A DNA stretch of 64,000 nucleotides, taken from assembly GCF_963678975.1 (NCBI RefSeq), contig NC_089281.1, positions 23,292,765-23,356,764 on the forward strand, written 5' to 3'. The DNA is from Dysidea avara. Its lineage: Eukaryota > Porifera > Demospongiae > Dictyoceratida > Dysideidae. The notes beneath the pieces were generated by a model that searched no databases, was not told the DNA's origin, and saw only the letters and a program-made list of their open reading frames with translations. The translations under genes and the position numbers were made by a program. Below, piece after piece: positions 48,138 to 59,979 of the stretch (its first letter is position 1; the number at the start of each line of letters is the position of its first letter).

Positions 48138-48353
48138 TTAATGTCTGACCGGCATGATGTCATTAATGTAAAGTAAAAAAAGAAGAGGGCCTAAGACTGA
48201 ACCCTGGGACACACCTGAGGTAACCGAAAGCCATGAGGAAAATTTCCCATTACCTACAACACGCTGGCGTCGACTTGTTAAAAATGCCTTTAACCAAATC
48301 AAAATATCACCAGTGATTCCAAGAGACTCCAACTTCAACAGTGAATATTCCAT
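48138..48353 (-). pseudogene. Non-LTR reverse transcriptase core fragment
   Basis: 71-codon minus-strand frame with [25 protein letters not shown], then [20 protein letters not shown]. The [10 protein letters not shown](L)LYINDI block is a diagnostic reverse transcriptase motif just before the FADD box, which is missing here. The fragment is in the same orientation as, and ends only about 50 nt upstream of, the start ATG of the 21-exon gene. Confidence 0.85.
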
Positions 48354-48438
48354 TCCATTCTACGTACTTACCTTTGGAATCATTTCCTACTCCTTATTGT
48401 GTCCTTGTGTTAATTGCAGCAAGCACCTTCCTTTAACA

Positions 48439-48587
48439 TAGTCTCGCAGTGTTGCCAGATGATTTGCTCCAAATGTTCATGTGAAAAAATAAATCTGTTC
48501 ATAAAAAGTTCATAAATCCAGTCACTTTCCGAAAACTAGCCTACACATTATAAATAGGTGGATCTCTGGGTTAGTAGGGCACTGAAG

Positions 48588-48622
<35 letters not shown>

Positions 48623-49044
48623 TTACCACCTAAAATTGCCAAAAGTTCATAAAAAGTTCACAGATTACTCCAGGTTCATAAAAAAGTTCATAGATTATTT
48701 CAGGTTCACAAACCAGCCAAAAGTTCATAAAAAGTTCATAGATTATTTCAGGTTCACAAACAAGACAAAAAGTTCATAAATCTATGAACTTTATTCACAG
48801 CATGGCAACACTGTAGTCTCGTGCCCAGACCGCTTTTTTTCTTATTGTGTGGGGGCGGAGAAAAAAGGGTCTGGTGGATCTCCAATACATTTTTTGTGCA
48901 GCCGGATCTACAACTTTTGGGGATCGTTGATTAGTGGTGATGAATAGCAACGGTTTGTTAACGAAGCGACAATAGGATAAGATAAGATCAACTATTTCTT
49001 CGCCCCCACACAATAAGAAAAAAAGCGGTCTGGGCACGAGACTA
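48439..49044. mobile_element. MULE-type MITE, TAGTCTCGTGCC ends, split by a nested MITE
   Basis: The right end is GGGCACGAGACTA, the left end TAGTCTCG at 48439-48446 continuing at 48822 as TGCCCAGACCGC. A 9-bp target duplication CCTTTAACA flanks it (48430-48438, 49045-49053). A hAT-type MITE interrupts the left end at its eighth base. Confidence 0.88.
48447..48813. mobile_element. Nested hAT-type MITE
   Basis: Ends CAGTGTTGCCAGAT and CATGGCAACACTG; 8-bp target duplication TAGTCTCG (48439-48446, 48814-48821). Contains an A-run at 48591-48620 and tandem GTTCATAAAAAGTTCA repeats. Confidence 0.88.
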
Positions 49045-49454
49045 CCTTTAACACACTGTAGCTATAATCATTGTAATTCTTACTTGTATTTCTCACTTCT
49101 TAGTAAGGTATTGTTAAGTAGCTTGTAATTACTTATTACGTAGCTACGTGACGCCTACGTGTAATTTCTGGCCACTGGTACAGGATACCAGTGGACCATC
49201 AGTGCTGCTCCAACAGCACATGCAGCACTGTAACTGAAGTTTTTAAATTCTTGATTCCGGTTCCGGTTATTTCCCATGTATTGTTGAAAACCGAGAGCAA
49301 ACTGAGAAAACCGCGAACATTCTAATAAACACGCAGAGCATGACCTACTCTTCGAAACCTCAGCGTAAGAGTGTTGTCTACTCAGAGTAAACTCAGTTCT
49401 GCACTCCTAGGACTAACTTGACTGCAGCATGCCGGAAAGATTTTTGTAAGTAAT

Positions 49455-49757
49455 TATCTAATCCAAAACAGCCAAGCTGCAGGTGAGCTGTAAAAAAAGA
49501 GTGCGGCCCCCCAAACAGCTCCGCATCATAGTGATAGTGAAAAAAAGATGTGAAATCAAGGTGGCGGCCAAGAAATGGCTGTGATGGTAGGTTAATGGTA
49601 AATTTTTTTAGTAATAACGTCGGTTCAGGTGAATTTTACCATTTACCTACCATCACAGCCATTTCTTGGCCGCCACCTTGACTTCATATCTTTTTTCACC
49701 ATAGCCTTTTTGGGGGCTGCACTCTTTTTTTACAGCTTGGCTGTTTTGGATTAGTTA
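49455..49757. mobile_element. Foldback MITE family 3, copy 2
   Basis: Outer ends CTAATCCAAAACAGCCAAGC and CTTGGCTGTTTTGGATTAG; inner arms AAGGTGGCGGCCAAGAAATG and its complement. Same family as 39261-39532. Confidence 0.8.
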
Positions 49758-49858
49758 TAGATATCATTTTGTATAGCTCAAAGCTGGCCTATGGCTGGCT
49801 TTGGGGCTTTTTTAACCTATCCTTTTTTTCTTTACCACAGGAAGAAGAAAAAGATTTA

Positions 49859-50230
49859 CGAAGTTGCTATTGTTCCGGCTGCTATTTTGTCAGTGCTATT
49901 GTTCCGGCAGTCCACTAGATTCCTCACTATCAAGCACACTAGTTGTATGCTATGCCCGAGTATTCAACTTTAGGGCACAGGTTGCCCCGAGTATTCGACT
50001 AGGGAACGCGTGTAGGTTTCCCCGAGCATTTCAACTTTAGGGAACATGTCTAGTAGGTTTCCCCGAGCATTCAACTTTAGGGGACATGAAAAGTAGTTCT
50101 AGTGTAAGCACTGGAGGTCCCGGGTTCAATTCCCGCTCAAGGCATTTTGTGTTTTTCTTTTTCATTTGAGGACCTATTTTGTCTAAGTTTTGTTTTTATT
50201 CATGTGACTGCCGGAACAATAGCAACAGCC
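49859..50230. mobile_element. TIR element with tRNA-like module
   Basis: Inverted ends TTGCTATTGTTCCGGC and GCCGGAACAATAGCAA; perfect 9-bp target duplication AAAGATTTA (49850-49858, 50231-50239). Three tandem CCCCGAGCATTCAACTTTAG units and a tRNA-like B box (GGGTTCAATTCC at about 50122), then TTTTGTCTAAGTTTT as in its relatives. Confidence 0.8.
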
Positions 50231-50315
50231 AAAGATTTAATCATAATCATAATCATGATTTAAAGCAAATGTTTAATACTTTAACTATTTTTGATTTTAT
50301 CAGTAATTATACAAA

Positions 50316-50316
<1 letters not shown>

Positions 50317-50352
<36 letters not shown>
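50317..50352 (+). repeat. (TA)n microsatellite
   Basis: About 18 TA units directly upstream of the satellite. Smaller TA runs occur at 1115-1135 and about 30798. Confidence 0.95.
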
Positions 50353-50353
<1 letters not shown>

Positions 50354-50389
50354 CATTCCAAATATTTCCTACAGGATAACTTTTTTGCA

Positions 50390-51831
50390 GCTGATCTCTT
50401 TGCTTGGTGACTTGAAATGTAGCTGAACTATCTACAGGGTGATTTGCATGTAGCTGAACTCTCTCTCTACAGGGTGACTTGTTTCTAGCTGAACTCTCTA
50501 TAGAGTTATCTGTTTGTAGTTGAACTCTCTACAAGATCATTTGTTTCTAGCTGATCTCTCTATAGGGTAACTTGTTTGTAGCTGAACTCTCTACAGGATG
50601 GTTTCTTTGTAGCTGATCTCTCTACAGGGCAACTTGTTTCTAGCTGAATTCTCTACAGGGTGATTTGTTCATAGCTGAACTCTCTACTGGGTGATTGAAT
50701 TCTCTACAAGGTGGTTTTTTTGTAGCTGAACTCTCTACAAGGTGATTTCTTCTAGCTGATCTCTCTATGGGGTGACTTGGTTTTAGCTGATCTCTCTACA
50801 GAGTGACTTGTTTTTATATAGCTGAACTCTCTACAGGATGATCTGTTCAAAGCTGAACTCTCTACAGTGTGATCTGTTCAAAGCTGAACTCTCTACATGG
50901 TGGTTCCATTGTAGCTGAACACTCTACAAGGTAACTTCTTCTAGCTGATCTCTCTACAGGGTGACTTGTTTCTAGATGATCTCTCTACAGGGTGAATTGT
51001 TTCTAGCTGAACTCTCCGGAGTGATCTGTTCATAGCTGAACTTTCTACAGGGTGATTTGTTTGCAGCTGAACTCTCCACAGGGTGGCTTCTTTGTAGCTG
51101 AACCCTCTATAGGTGTCTTCTTCTAGCTGACCTCTCTACAGGGTGACTTGTTTCTAGCTGATCTCTCTACTGGGTGACATGGTTGTAGCTGAACTCTCTA
51201 CAAGGTGATCCTTCTAGCTGATCTCTCTACAGGATGACTTGTTTCTAGCTGAACTCTCTACAGGGTGATTTGTTTGCAGCTGAGATCTCTACGGGTTTGC
51301 AGCTGAACTTCTCTACAGGGTGGTTTCTTTGTAGCTGAACTTTCTAAAGGTAACTTCTTCTAGCCAATCTCTGACTTGCTTCTAGCTGAACTATCTGCAG
51401 GGTGATTTGTTTGTAGCTGAACTCTCTGTAAGGTGATCCTTCTAGCCGATCTCTTTACAGGATGACTTGTTTCTAGCTGAACTCTCTACAGGGTGATCTT
51501 TTCTTAGCTGAACTCTCTACAAGGTGATTTGTTTGCAGCTGAACTCTCTACATGATGGTTTTTTTGTAGCTGAACTCTCTACAAGGTAACTTCTTCTGGC
51601 TGATCTCTCTACAGGATGACTTATTTCCAGCTGATCTCTTTTACAGGGTGAATTGTTTGTAGCTGAACTCTCTACAGGGTGATCTGTTTGTAGCTGAACT
51701 CTCTACAGGGTGATATGTTTGTAGCTGAACTCTCTACATGGTGGTTACTTTGTAGCTGAACTCTCTACAAGGTAACTTCTTCTGGCTGATCTCTCTAAAG
51801 GATGACTTGTTTGTAATATGTTTCTAGCTGA
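50390..51831 (+). repeat. 31-bp satellite array, left block
   Basis: Tandem units of about 31 bp with the core TAGCTGAACTCTCTACAGGG followed by TGATTTGTTTG. Variant units (GGTAACTTCTTC, CTGATCTCTCTACAGG) recur about every 180-190 bp, which suggests a higher-order repeat of six units. Confidence 0.92.
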
Positions 51832-52964
51832 ACAAGTACACAGAAAAATTTGGAATTTTCAACTAGAGTAGGGGCCAAAGCGCATTGATAAAAAGTACTG
51901 AAACAAGTTGGAGTAGTGCACGATATTAAATCACAGTAAAAGAATAAGAAGTTTTATATCCCTACTGTGTATTTCCATTATGGTATCATGAGCACAGTAG
52001 GGATATAACACTTCTTATTGTTTTACTGTGATTTAGTATCGTACACTACTCCAACTTGTTTCAGTACTTTTTATCAGTGTGCTATGGTCCCAACTCTAGT
52101 TTAAAATTCTAAATTTTTCTGTGTACTTGTTTGTTAACTTTTTTTTGTAAATAATTATTATGACTGGTGAACCCACGTATACCGCATCTGAAATGGCACC
52201 GCGCGCCCCAATTATCGTCTGAAAAGTTAAGTATCCATTACGTTTCATTGTCAGCTATGTTCAACTTGTTACACAGCATTTTGAATCAAGAACTCTTTGA
52301 AAAACACCTCTGCAATCCACATATACCGAAAGAAATGGTGCCGAGTGCCCCGGTTATATCAATTATTGTCTGAAAAATGAAGTATCCATTATGCTTCGCT
52401 GTCAGCTATGTTGATCCCATTACACAGCAGTACAAATCAAGAACTGTTTGAAAAGCACCTCTGCTATCAAAATATCCACTATGAAAAATATGGACGATTT
52501 CCATTTTGAAGGGAAGCCATCATGTGCTACCACCAAATTGACACTTTTCACTGTCAGCAAAGATGAATGGGATACAAAGGAGGACACTGGTAAGTCCATG
52601 AAGAATGCATTGTACGTACTGCGGTATGCCAAAAGGAACCTGTCGGGCTGAAGCAACATCGAACAGTGAAAAAGTCAAGCCTGTAGCCTTAGTCGTTAGC
52701 GAGGTACGCTTGTCTGAAGGAATCAGTCAGTCAGTCAGTCACTAGAAAATTCTGTTAAATAAATTTAAAAAAAAATTCCGTAGCAACTTGTTGAAAGCGT
52801 TTCAGGTCGATCTGAAAGCTTGTTTGGGTTTAGCTTCACCTAACCAATACTGCCTCATCATCGTCAGGAGAAATTGAGGCTAATTTTTGAGTGATAATAT
52901 TTTGTGGGCCACGCCTACTCCTTTGTTGTCCCTACTATACAGTTACTATCATACTGTATGATTC
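51832..52964. mobile_element. Composite foldback element, copy 2 (inside satellite)
   Basis: The hairpin 51832-52131 has complete outer ends ACAAGTACACAGAAAAATTT and its complement. It is followed by the same body as 35474-36107, from GACTGGTGAACCC to ACTGTATGAT. A segment around GAACTCTTTGAAAA/GAACTGTTTGAAAA is locally duplicated. It interrupts the 31-bp satellite array. Confidence 0.8.
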
Positions 52965-53458
52965 TCTACAGTGTGATCTGTTAAGTTTGTAGCTGAGCTC
53001 TCTCCTGTTTCTAGCTTATTTCTCTATAGAGTAACAACTTGTTTGTATAGCTGAACTCTTTACAGGGTGATTTTTTGATTGATTGCTGAACTCTCTACGT
53101 GGTTACTTGTGTGTACTACAGAGTGACTTGTTTGTAGCTGAACTCTCTACAGAGTGACTTACTTGTAGCTGAACATTGTCTAGCCAAAGTAACTTGTTTG
53201 TAGCTGATCTCTATAGGGTAGCTAACTTGTATTATAGATGAACTCTTTTGTAGCTGAACTCTCTATACAGTGACTTGTTTGTAGCTGAATTCTCTACACA
53301 GTAACTTGTTGTAGCTGAACTCTCTACAGGGTGACTTGTAATGTTCTGAATCTCTACAGCGATATATTTGTAGGTGAACTCTCTACAGGGTGACTTGCTT
53401 GTAGCTGAATTGTCTATAAGATTAACTGTTTGTAGCTGAACTCCCTACAAAATAACTT
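52965..53458 (+). repeat. 31-bp satellite array, right block
   Basis: Same unit as the left block but more degenerate (GTAGCTGAACTCTCTACAGA, TGACTTGTTTG). The composite foldback element at 51832-52964 separates the two blocks. Confidence 0.85.
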
Positions 53459-53987
53459 GCAATGTAATATAATTTTGATGGAGTAAGTTATAAACATAGC
53501 TGAATGCTCTATTAGGGTGACTGTTCTATTAGAGTATCTTGATCTCGCATTTGCTACACGTAGCTGGTTTTTGAATAATTCTTCTGTACTACTGAAAGGA
53601 CTTTCTATAATGATTATTGCAGCTACATACCAATTTTCAGCTCATTGCTCTAAGCATTCTATTGGTCTAGCTGGATTAAATGCTAAGACAGTAAAAATAT
53701 GAAATAACGTGAAAAAATGCTAAGACAGTGAAAAAATTTGTGCCCTACCCTGTGAAAGTTCCACAGTAAAAATGGTTTATTTCTGTTCAGGCACTATTGA
53801 GTGAAACATTTTCTTGGATCCTGCAAATTACACACTTGTCTGTCACACACCTGTGCTGGCTGTATTTGGCCGCAAAACACACTATTGTGTGTCTTGATTA
53901 TACATTGTGTGTCAAAATCTGATTGATGCATGATATGTGTAGTTAGGATAAAAATAGACCTTTTGTACGAGAGGTGATTGATTTTAA

Positions 53988-56279
53988 ATGTACATATTCA
54001 TTTGTTTATTTAGAGCACTTTTTGCATTTCTGTTTGCCATCAATTGCTTGTGCATTCATTGTACGGCACAATCACTAGTGAGCCAGGAGGAGCAGAATGT
54101 GATAATTGTTGATGAGAATGGTTCTAGTACATTGGAATGTTGTACAGGTTATCAAGGATGTCATTGCTCAAATCTTTCCCTTGCTCTTGAGAACATAAAG
54201 AATGATACTGAGATTAAACTAATGTCTGATATATCCTTAGAGTATGTTACACAATTTGGGAACATATCAAATGTTACAATAACAGGTCATGATCACACTG
54301 TTCAGTGTAATCATCAAGGTGGTTTAGTGGGTGAGAATATCATCAATATTGTAATACAAAATGTCACTTTGGATGAGTGTAATGGAAACCTTACAAGTGC
54401 AAAACTAAAAGTGTTGAATTATGTATTTCAACATCCCATAATATCTCCTACTTTCATATTAGGAGGTCGTGATGTGGTCCTTATAGACAATTCAGTTCCG
54501 TTGAACAATAAAACAGATAATGTCACTGCATCAACTACTCAGTGGCAACAGCAATCAAATAACTGCAGTGATATTATGCATTATTCAGATGGTGATAACT
54601 GCATACTTTTGTCATGTCAGAATAATACTTGGTTACCACCTGGATTTTCGTGCCACCATAACAATGACTTAATAGTGTCACAAGGGTACTGGTATGACAA
54701 TGGCTTGCATCACTATGTGAAAATTTGTCCAAATGATTATTGTAATTATGATTGTATGTGGTGGAATGTTGCAGAAGAGTCACATCCAGATCGTGATGTT
54801 CAGTGCAAACACAATAGGGGAGGCTATTCTTGTGGAGAATGTAAAGATGGTTATTCTATCAGATATGGAACAACTGATTGCATTCCATCAGAGCATTGCC
54901 TAATATCTTCATTCCCACTGAGTGTACTAACACTTTTTGCAGTTTCATTCTTCTACTGGTGTCTAGTAATAGCTTTTATATTCATCGTGCTACATTTCAA
55001 CTTTAATGTCACTGCAGGATATGCTTTTGGCCTTATCTTCTACTATAGCGTATTGGAGCAAGTGTTCAATGCGTCAAAACAAGTTTACAAGGAAATGCCT
55101 TGCAGTTTCATTGCTTTAAAAGGCAATAATCCTGATTGCGAACCACCACCCACCTTGATTAATATTCTACCATTTTTCTCCAGTATTGGTAACTTAAAGC
55201 CTCCATTTATGCAATATTTGAAATTGTGCCTGACTGGAACCGAGATGATTGATCATATGTTTTTGATATATATTCATCCCTTGATTGTGTTCAGTATAGT
55301 GGTCACATTCTTTCTATCAGCTAGAAGGTTTGTATTTGTAGCTCGATTTTTTGGAAGATTTGTCAATAGAAAATCCATTAGCTTGCTTATACTTCTCTCT
55401 TATAGTTCTGTTTCATATACATCAGTACAATTGTTAAGACCATTAGCATATTTCAAACACAATTTTAACAGTCATGTTGAGTCAACTGGTTGGAGATCAT
55501 ACTGGTCACCACATATCACATATTTTCATGGTCGTCATGCAGGTTATGCAGCCATAGCAATATCATGTGAGGTAATAATTGGATTTGGTTTTCCTTTCTT
55601 ATTACTATTCCAACGATACTTGACTCGTCACCACAACATCAACTTTATGAGTATTAGGCCAATAATAGATCAACTACAAGCATGTTACAGAAATGAGTGT
55701 TACTGGTTTTCTACATACTATCTATTATGTCGACAAGTGATCTATGGTGTTGATATTGTATGTGACCTTTTGTTGTTGGGATCTTCGATGAACCCACATC
55801 ATTACAGTGTTGCAAAATATTTCTTTCTTCTAATGGTCTGTATTACAATTATAGTCATCCACTTGTGGTTTCAGCCATACAGAGTAAAATCCTTAAATGT
55901 TTTGGATGGTGCCATTTTGTTGACATTAGTTTTCATGCTTGTTAGTAGCTTGGATTTGACCACTTATAGTGTTTCCCTTTCACTCTTCATTCTCCCTTTA
56001 GTTCTGTTTATTAACTACTTGACCTATTCTACAAAGGTACGACATGCGATTATCTTTGTTAGTTTATGTGGACTATGTTTGATGATACTCTTTTTCTTTT
56101 ACATTTATAAACACTATTTTCTTCCCGGTGGAGGTGGAGGTGTAGTTGAATCTTTCTGTTTAATAATGTTGTTATGTCTTCTTGCACTACACATAATATA
56201 CATTTCAATCAGGCTTGTAGTATTTGTGATAAAGTACATATGGTCCATAGACCAAGAAACTCAGAAATCAATTTGTTAG
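53988..56279 (+). CDS. Single-exon beta-helix / Cys-rich / multi-span membrane protein
   Basis: Uninterrupted 763-aa ORF starting at ATG 53988 and ending TAG. Residues 1-28 form a signal peptide (FAFLFAINCLCIHC). An N-terminal region has repeated NxT sequons (NVTITGHDHTVQC, NIVIQNVTLDEC), the start of a beta-helix that is much shorter than in the 21-exon gene. Cys-rich modules follow at about 190-305 (NCILLSCQNNTW, GYWYDNG, CPNDYCNYDCMWW, GYSCGECKDGYSIRYGTTDC). From about 305 there are some ten membrane spans, with a conserved FQPYRVKSLNVLDGAILL block that aligns with MRPYCKLYINVLECVVL of the 21-exon gene. It is oriented divergently from that gene and lacks introns, so it could be an old retrocopy or have lost introns; the long clean ORF argues it is functional. 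Role unknown. An acidic tail exists in another frame just past the stop. Confidence 0.92.
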   Translation: MYIFICLFRALFAFLFAINCLCIHCTAQSLVSQEEQNVIIVDENGSSTLECCTGYQGCHCSNLSLALENIKNDTEIKLMSDISLEYVTQFGNISNVTITGHDHTVQCNHQGGLVGENIINIVIQNVTLDECNGNLTSAKLKVLNYVFQHPIISPTFILGGRDVVLIDNSVPLNNKTDNVTASTTQWQQQSNNCSDIMHYSDGDNCILLSCQNNTWLPPGFSCHHNNDLIVSQGYWYDNGLHHYVKICPNDYCNYDCMWWNVAEESHPDRDVQCKHNRGGYSCGECKDGYSIRYGTTDCIPSEHCLISSFPLSVLTLFAVSFFYWCLVIAFIFIVLHFNFNVTAGYAFGLIFYYSVLEQVFNASKQVYKEMPCSFIALKGNNPDCEPPPTLINILPFFSSIGNLKPPFMQYLKLCLTGTEMIDHMFLIYIHPLIVFSIVVTFFLSARRFVFVARFFGRFVNRKSISLLILLSYSSVSYTSVQLLRPLAYFKHNFNSHVESTGWRSYWSPHITYFHGRHAGYAAIAISCEVIIGFGFPFLLLFQRYLTRHHNINFMSIRPIIDQLQACYRNECYWFSTYYLLCRQVIYGVDIVCDLLLLGSSMNPHHYSVAKYFFLLMVCITIIVIHLWFQPYRVKSLNVLDGAILLTLVFMLVSSLDLTTYSVSLSLFILPLVLFINYLTYSTKVRHAIIFVSLCGLCLMILFFFYIYKHYFLPGGGGGVVESFCLIMLLCLLALHIIYISIRLVVFVIKYIWSIDQETQKSIC

Positions 56280-56442
56280 CAGATGATATTCAGAACAATA
56301 ATGATGATGAAGGGGATAACAGTGAATGAAAGGTAATAGTTGGGGTAATATAATTATAGTATAATAGCTACAGTATATATTGTGCTTTAAATGATAAAAA
56401 CATGACACTGTACATCAGAGGTTATTTTAAATTTTGGACTAT

Positions 56443-58384
56443 AGGGGCATTTCATATTTGACCTTTGGTGACCTTTACGGCCTTGTTAGTGCTAAAAATT
56501 GATCCTTTTTTGTCCTTATTTCCCTTAGAAATACTCTATTTGTTACAACCTGATTAAGGTCTCATGATGGTCTCATTAAGGTCTCATATGTAATTTGGTT
56601 TTGTTTCAAGTCAATACCATGTTTCATTATAAAGTTATAGCTGTTTTTATCTCTACAAAATACTGTGAATTTGCTTTCCCACGTGTTTGATTGAAATATG
56701 CTTAGAGTCTTATTTTTAATTCTGTACCGTTATGGTAGGCATACACTGTTACAAATGTATTCCCATAGACACCTAGATACATTATATGTTACCACAGAAA
56801 GTATCAAAAGAAAGAGTAACATGCTCTGTTGATTAATCTTCTTTCAGATCACTTGACGGTGCGTATGCCGGAATTTTGAAAAGGGGTTTCCACTACAGCT
56901 AAGTGACTGTTATATTAGCTATGAGTGTTGCTATTGTGTTAGAAACTATTATTTAACTAAGATAAAAGTTTACAATGTGTCCTGTTCCATGATAGATTCC
57001 AGATTCTGGAAACCTGAAGTTTCAATTTCTTAATGTTTCAAGTAGTGTGTAAAATCCAAAAGAGTTTCCTGGAACCCCTGGAAACCCCACCCCTGCTTGA
57101 AAGCATGCTTAGTGGCTACATATTTTTAATCACTCAAGGTTGTCAGCATACCAACCACCAAGGTCTTCTCCTTATATCAGTTAACCACTGAAGTTATGAG
57201 ACCTTATTCATTTTGTAGCATTGTAGAAGTTAAGACTCAATATCAGCACAAATTACATTCTTAACTTGCAGCCAACAATTTTAATTGTTGTTACGAGTGC
57301 TGTATGTGTATTGTACCACTTCTGAATACATGCAGAAGCCTTGTATACTGCTGCTGTTGCCAATTGTTATAGCATTACTAGCTTTACATTAATGTCTGTA
57401 GTGAAGCCTAATGCAATGTGGTTCAGTCATTTAGCCACAGATACTGTATTTCGTAGGCTAAATTCCACACCTTTAATAATAGCTGCGCTTGAGTGGTACC
57501 ATACCACAATGGATTTTGAAAATAAGGGCTCCTACAATGTTTTCGGTCATTGAGTAGTAGTTGAGTTTGAATAATCACTGCATTGATTTTTAAAACTAAG
57601 CTGTGACATTTAACTATGGTGTACAAAGTTTGTAAAAGTATAAAACTTGTGTAGTGCAGAGTAGCTTTAGTTGGTTTTGTGCTTGTAGTTTTGTTTTGTT
57701 TATGCAATGGACACTATTGCATAGCTGCATTGATTAAAATTGACTTTAGAATTTGAAATTAGCTTGACATTTCTAATCACTACCAGAAAAATATGATACT
57801 TACATACAGTAGGCAAAGACAAATAAGAAATTTCACTGCGTATCTATAGCAATTCTAATTCATTAATAAAAGTCTTGTGGTTTAGGTTTCCATGGTGATG
57901 AATAGGTTTATGGTAATTCGCTTGAAGAAGTGTATGCCTACCAAAGCCATATCATGCCTAAAGTACTGAACAATAGTATTGTTTGATTGTAAAAGAGGCT
58001 GTTTTTGCATGCACAAAATTTTGTAAATTTTCCTACCCATGCATATTAACCTTCTTCGTGGAATTACAGATGGGTTCACGACAGTGGTGGTATCAGGCAA
58101 TGCAGTGCAGATAAGGTATGTACTTTAACTCCTAACTGTGCGATAAATATGATTGATGTGCTATCAGCAAGGAACATACCGGTAGTGCACTAGCGTATAG
58201 TAGTTATAATACATTGACTAATTTGGTGACTTGAAACAAAAAACAAAGCATTAGACCTTTTATTTCATATTAACTAGTTTTAGCTATTTCAATTATTTCT
58301 AAGGAAAAAAGACAAGGACAAATTTTTGGCACAAAATTACTGTAAAGGTCACCAAAGGTCAAATCTGAGATTGTCCTATAGACC
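56443..58384. mobile_element. Long TIR element downstream of the single-exon gene
   Basis: The left end (GACTATAGGGGCATTTC, then TTTGACCTTTGGTGACCTTT) and the right end (AAAGGTCACCAAAGGTCAAA, then GATTGTCCTATAG) are inverted. About 1.9 kb of interior has only short, unconvincing ORFs. The same end sequence occurs at 36990-37060. Confidence 0.6.
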
Positions 58385-59544
58385 AAAGGATCTGTCCTAT
58401 TACTGTCATGCGTTTATCATCAAAAGCACAATTTTGGCAATAATAGTCACAATTCTACTGTACTAAATGATATATATGTATATACATACATACATTTAAA
58501 AGTTGATGGCATAATTGGCATGTTATATCACTCAGAAATGTAACTAATTACAAAATGTGCTCACATTACTGAAAAAAATTGCAACTGACAGCAATTGGTA
58601 ATTTTGGTATTAAGGCTGGGTATTGTATATTGAAAGCTTAGTGCCATGGTACATCATGGAAATAATTCTGAAAGTGCATGGATATTTTATATTATTAGGA
58701 CATTTGACTGCTCTATTAGAGTATCTTGGACTTCTCCATTTAAAAAGCATCATGCAGTGTTCAATGGTGAATACTAGGTCAGAATGATATTCTGAGGTGA
58801 TAAAAACTTCCAATATTGCCTGCAGAGATTTCTAATAAAGATTCCAAGATCGATCTACGAGATTTCCAGCTTGTCTTGGACCCCTTGGTCAATGCATATG
58901 TATTACATGTTCAATGGTGTTAATGATGCTTTGTGTCTTGATTTTAGGTTTGTCTAATAATTGAAGTCTTGGAGTGACTATACCCATGTACTTACTACAT
59001 TTATTAAAACTGTAACCTACAACTGCACATTGTTATACAGACGTCACTTACACTATTATAATGCTGAAAAATTATATTATAATTTAGCTGTTACTGTGCA
59101 AATTTTTTGTTTCCTGTATCTAGATGCAATAGCATTTTAGCAGGGGAATAAAGGACAATGGCTTTGGCATTTCAAGGAAATGGGGCGAAAACTACTGTAC
59201 CAATATTATTATAGACATACATGCATGCATACATATACTGTGCATGTCCAGGATGACAAGACTATATGCATCACAAAGAGTGGACACTCTACAGCAGCAA
59301 ACCGAGAGGGTACTAATGTACACAACTAGCTGAGGATAGCAGATTAATCTCTAACTAAAGCCATGGTTGTTTTGTGAATACATTATACATACCAGTGTAC
59401 AATTTGTGCTAATGGAACAAACGTTAGAATTTGAAGCACATTTCACAGATAACTGTCACCCATTGCAGCATAACAACTCCAGGTGAAAACAAATATTAAT
59501 GTTCATGATCAGTGCAAATTAAAATATAGGTCATCTTTGTTGTA

Positions 59545-59550
59545 TTTATT
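59545..59550 (-). terminator. Candidate polyadenylation signal of the sortilin-like gene
   Basis: TTTATT on the plus strand reads AATAAA on the minus strand, about 430 nt after the stop at 59980. Confidence 0.35.
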
Positions 59551-59979
59551 AAGGGTACACATTGCAGCTATTATTATTCTGTTGTTCCTGTCCCCACTAT
59601 ACACTGTAAGGTAGCTATTGCTCCTATAATTTACAATACAATAGCCTTCAGGGTATATCACATGGACTATTCAAATTAAGTGTGCTTAAAATCTGTTTTG
59701 TTTTTCAAAACCAACATTATTGGGACATGCATCAGTAATGTCATGTTATGGATCGTCAAAGTTGGTAAATTGAATGTGTGTGGAAGGCTCTTTTTTCCAA
59801 ATCCGGTCACATATTATGATAAATTTCTTCTTTGATCTGCACATACATACCTCACCCAAAAAAACCATTTATGAAGACACATATAAAATTTTAATACAAC
59901 CATAATAAACAAAACATATATATAGACATCTATCTGCAATGGTAACATTTAATGTTACAATAGTTAACAGTAGTCATTA

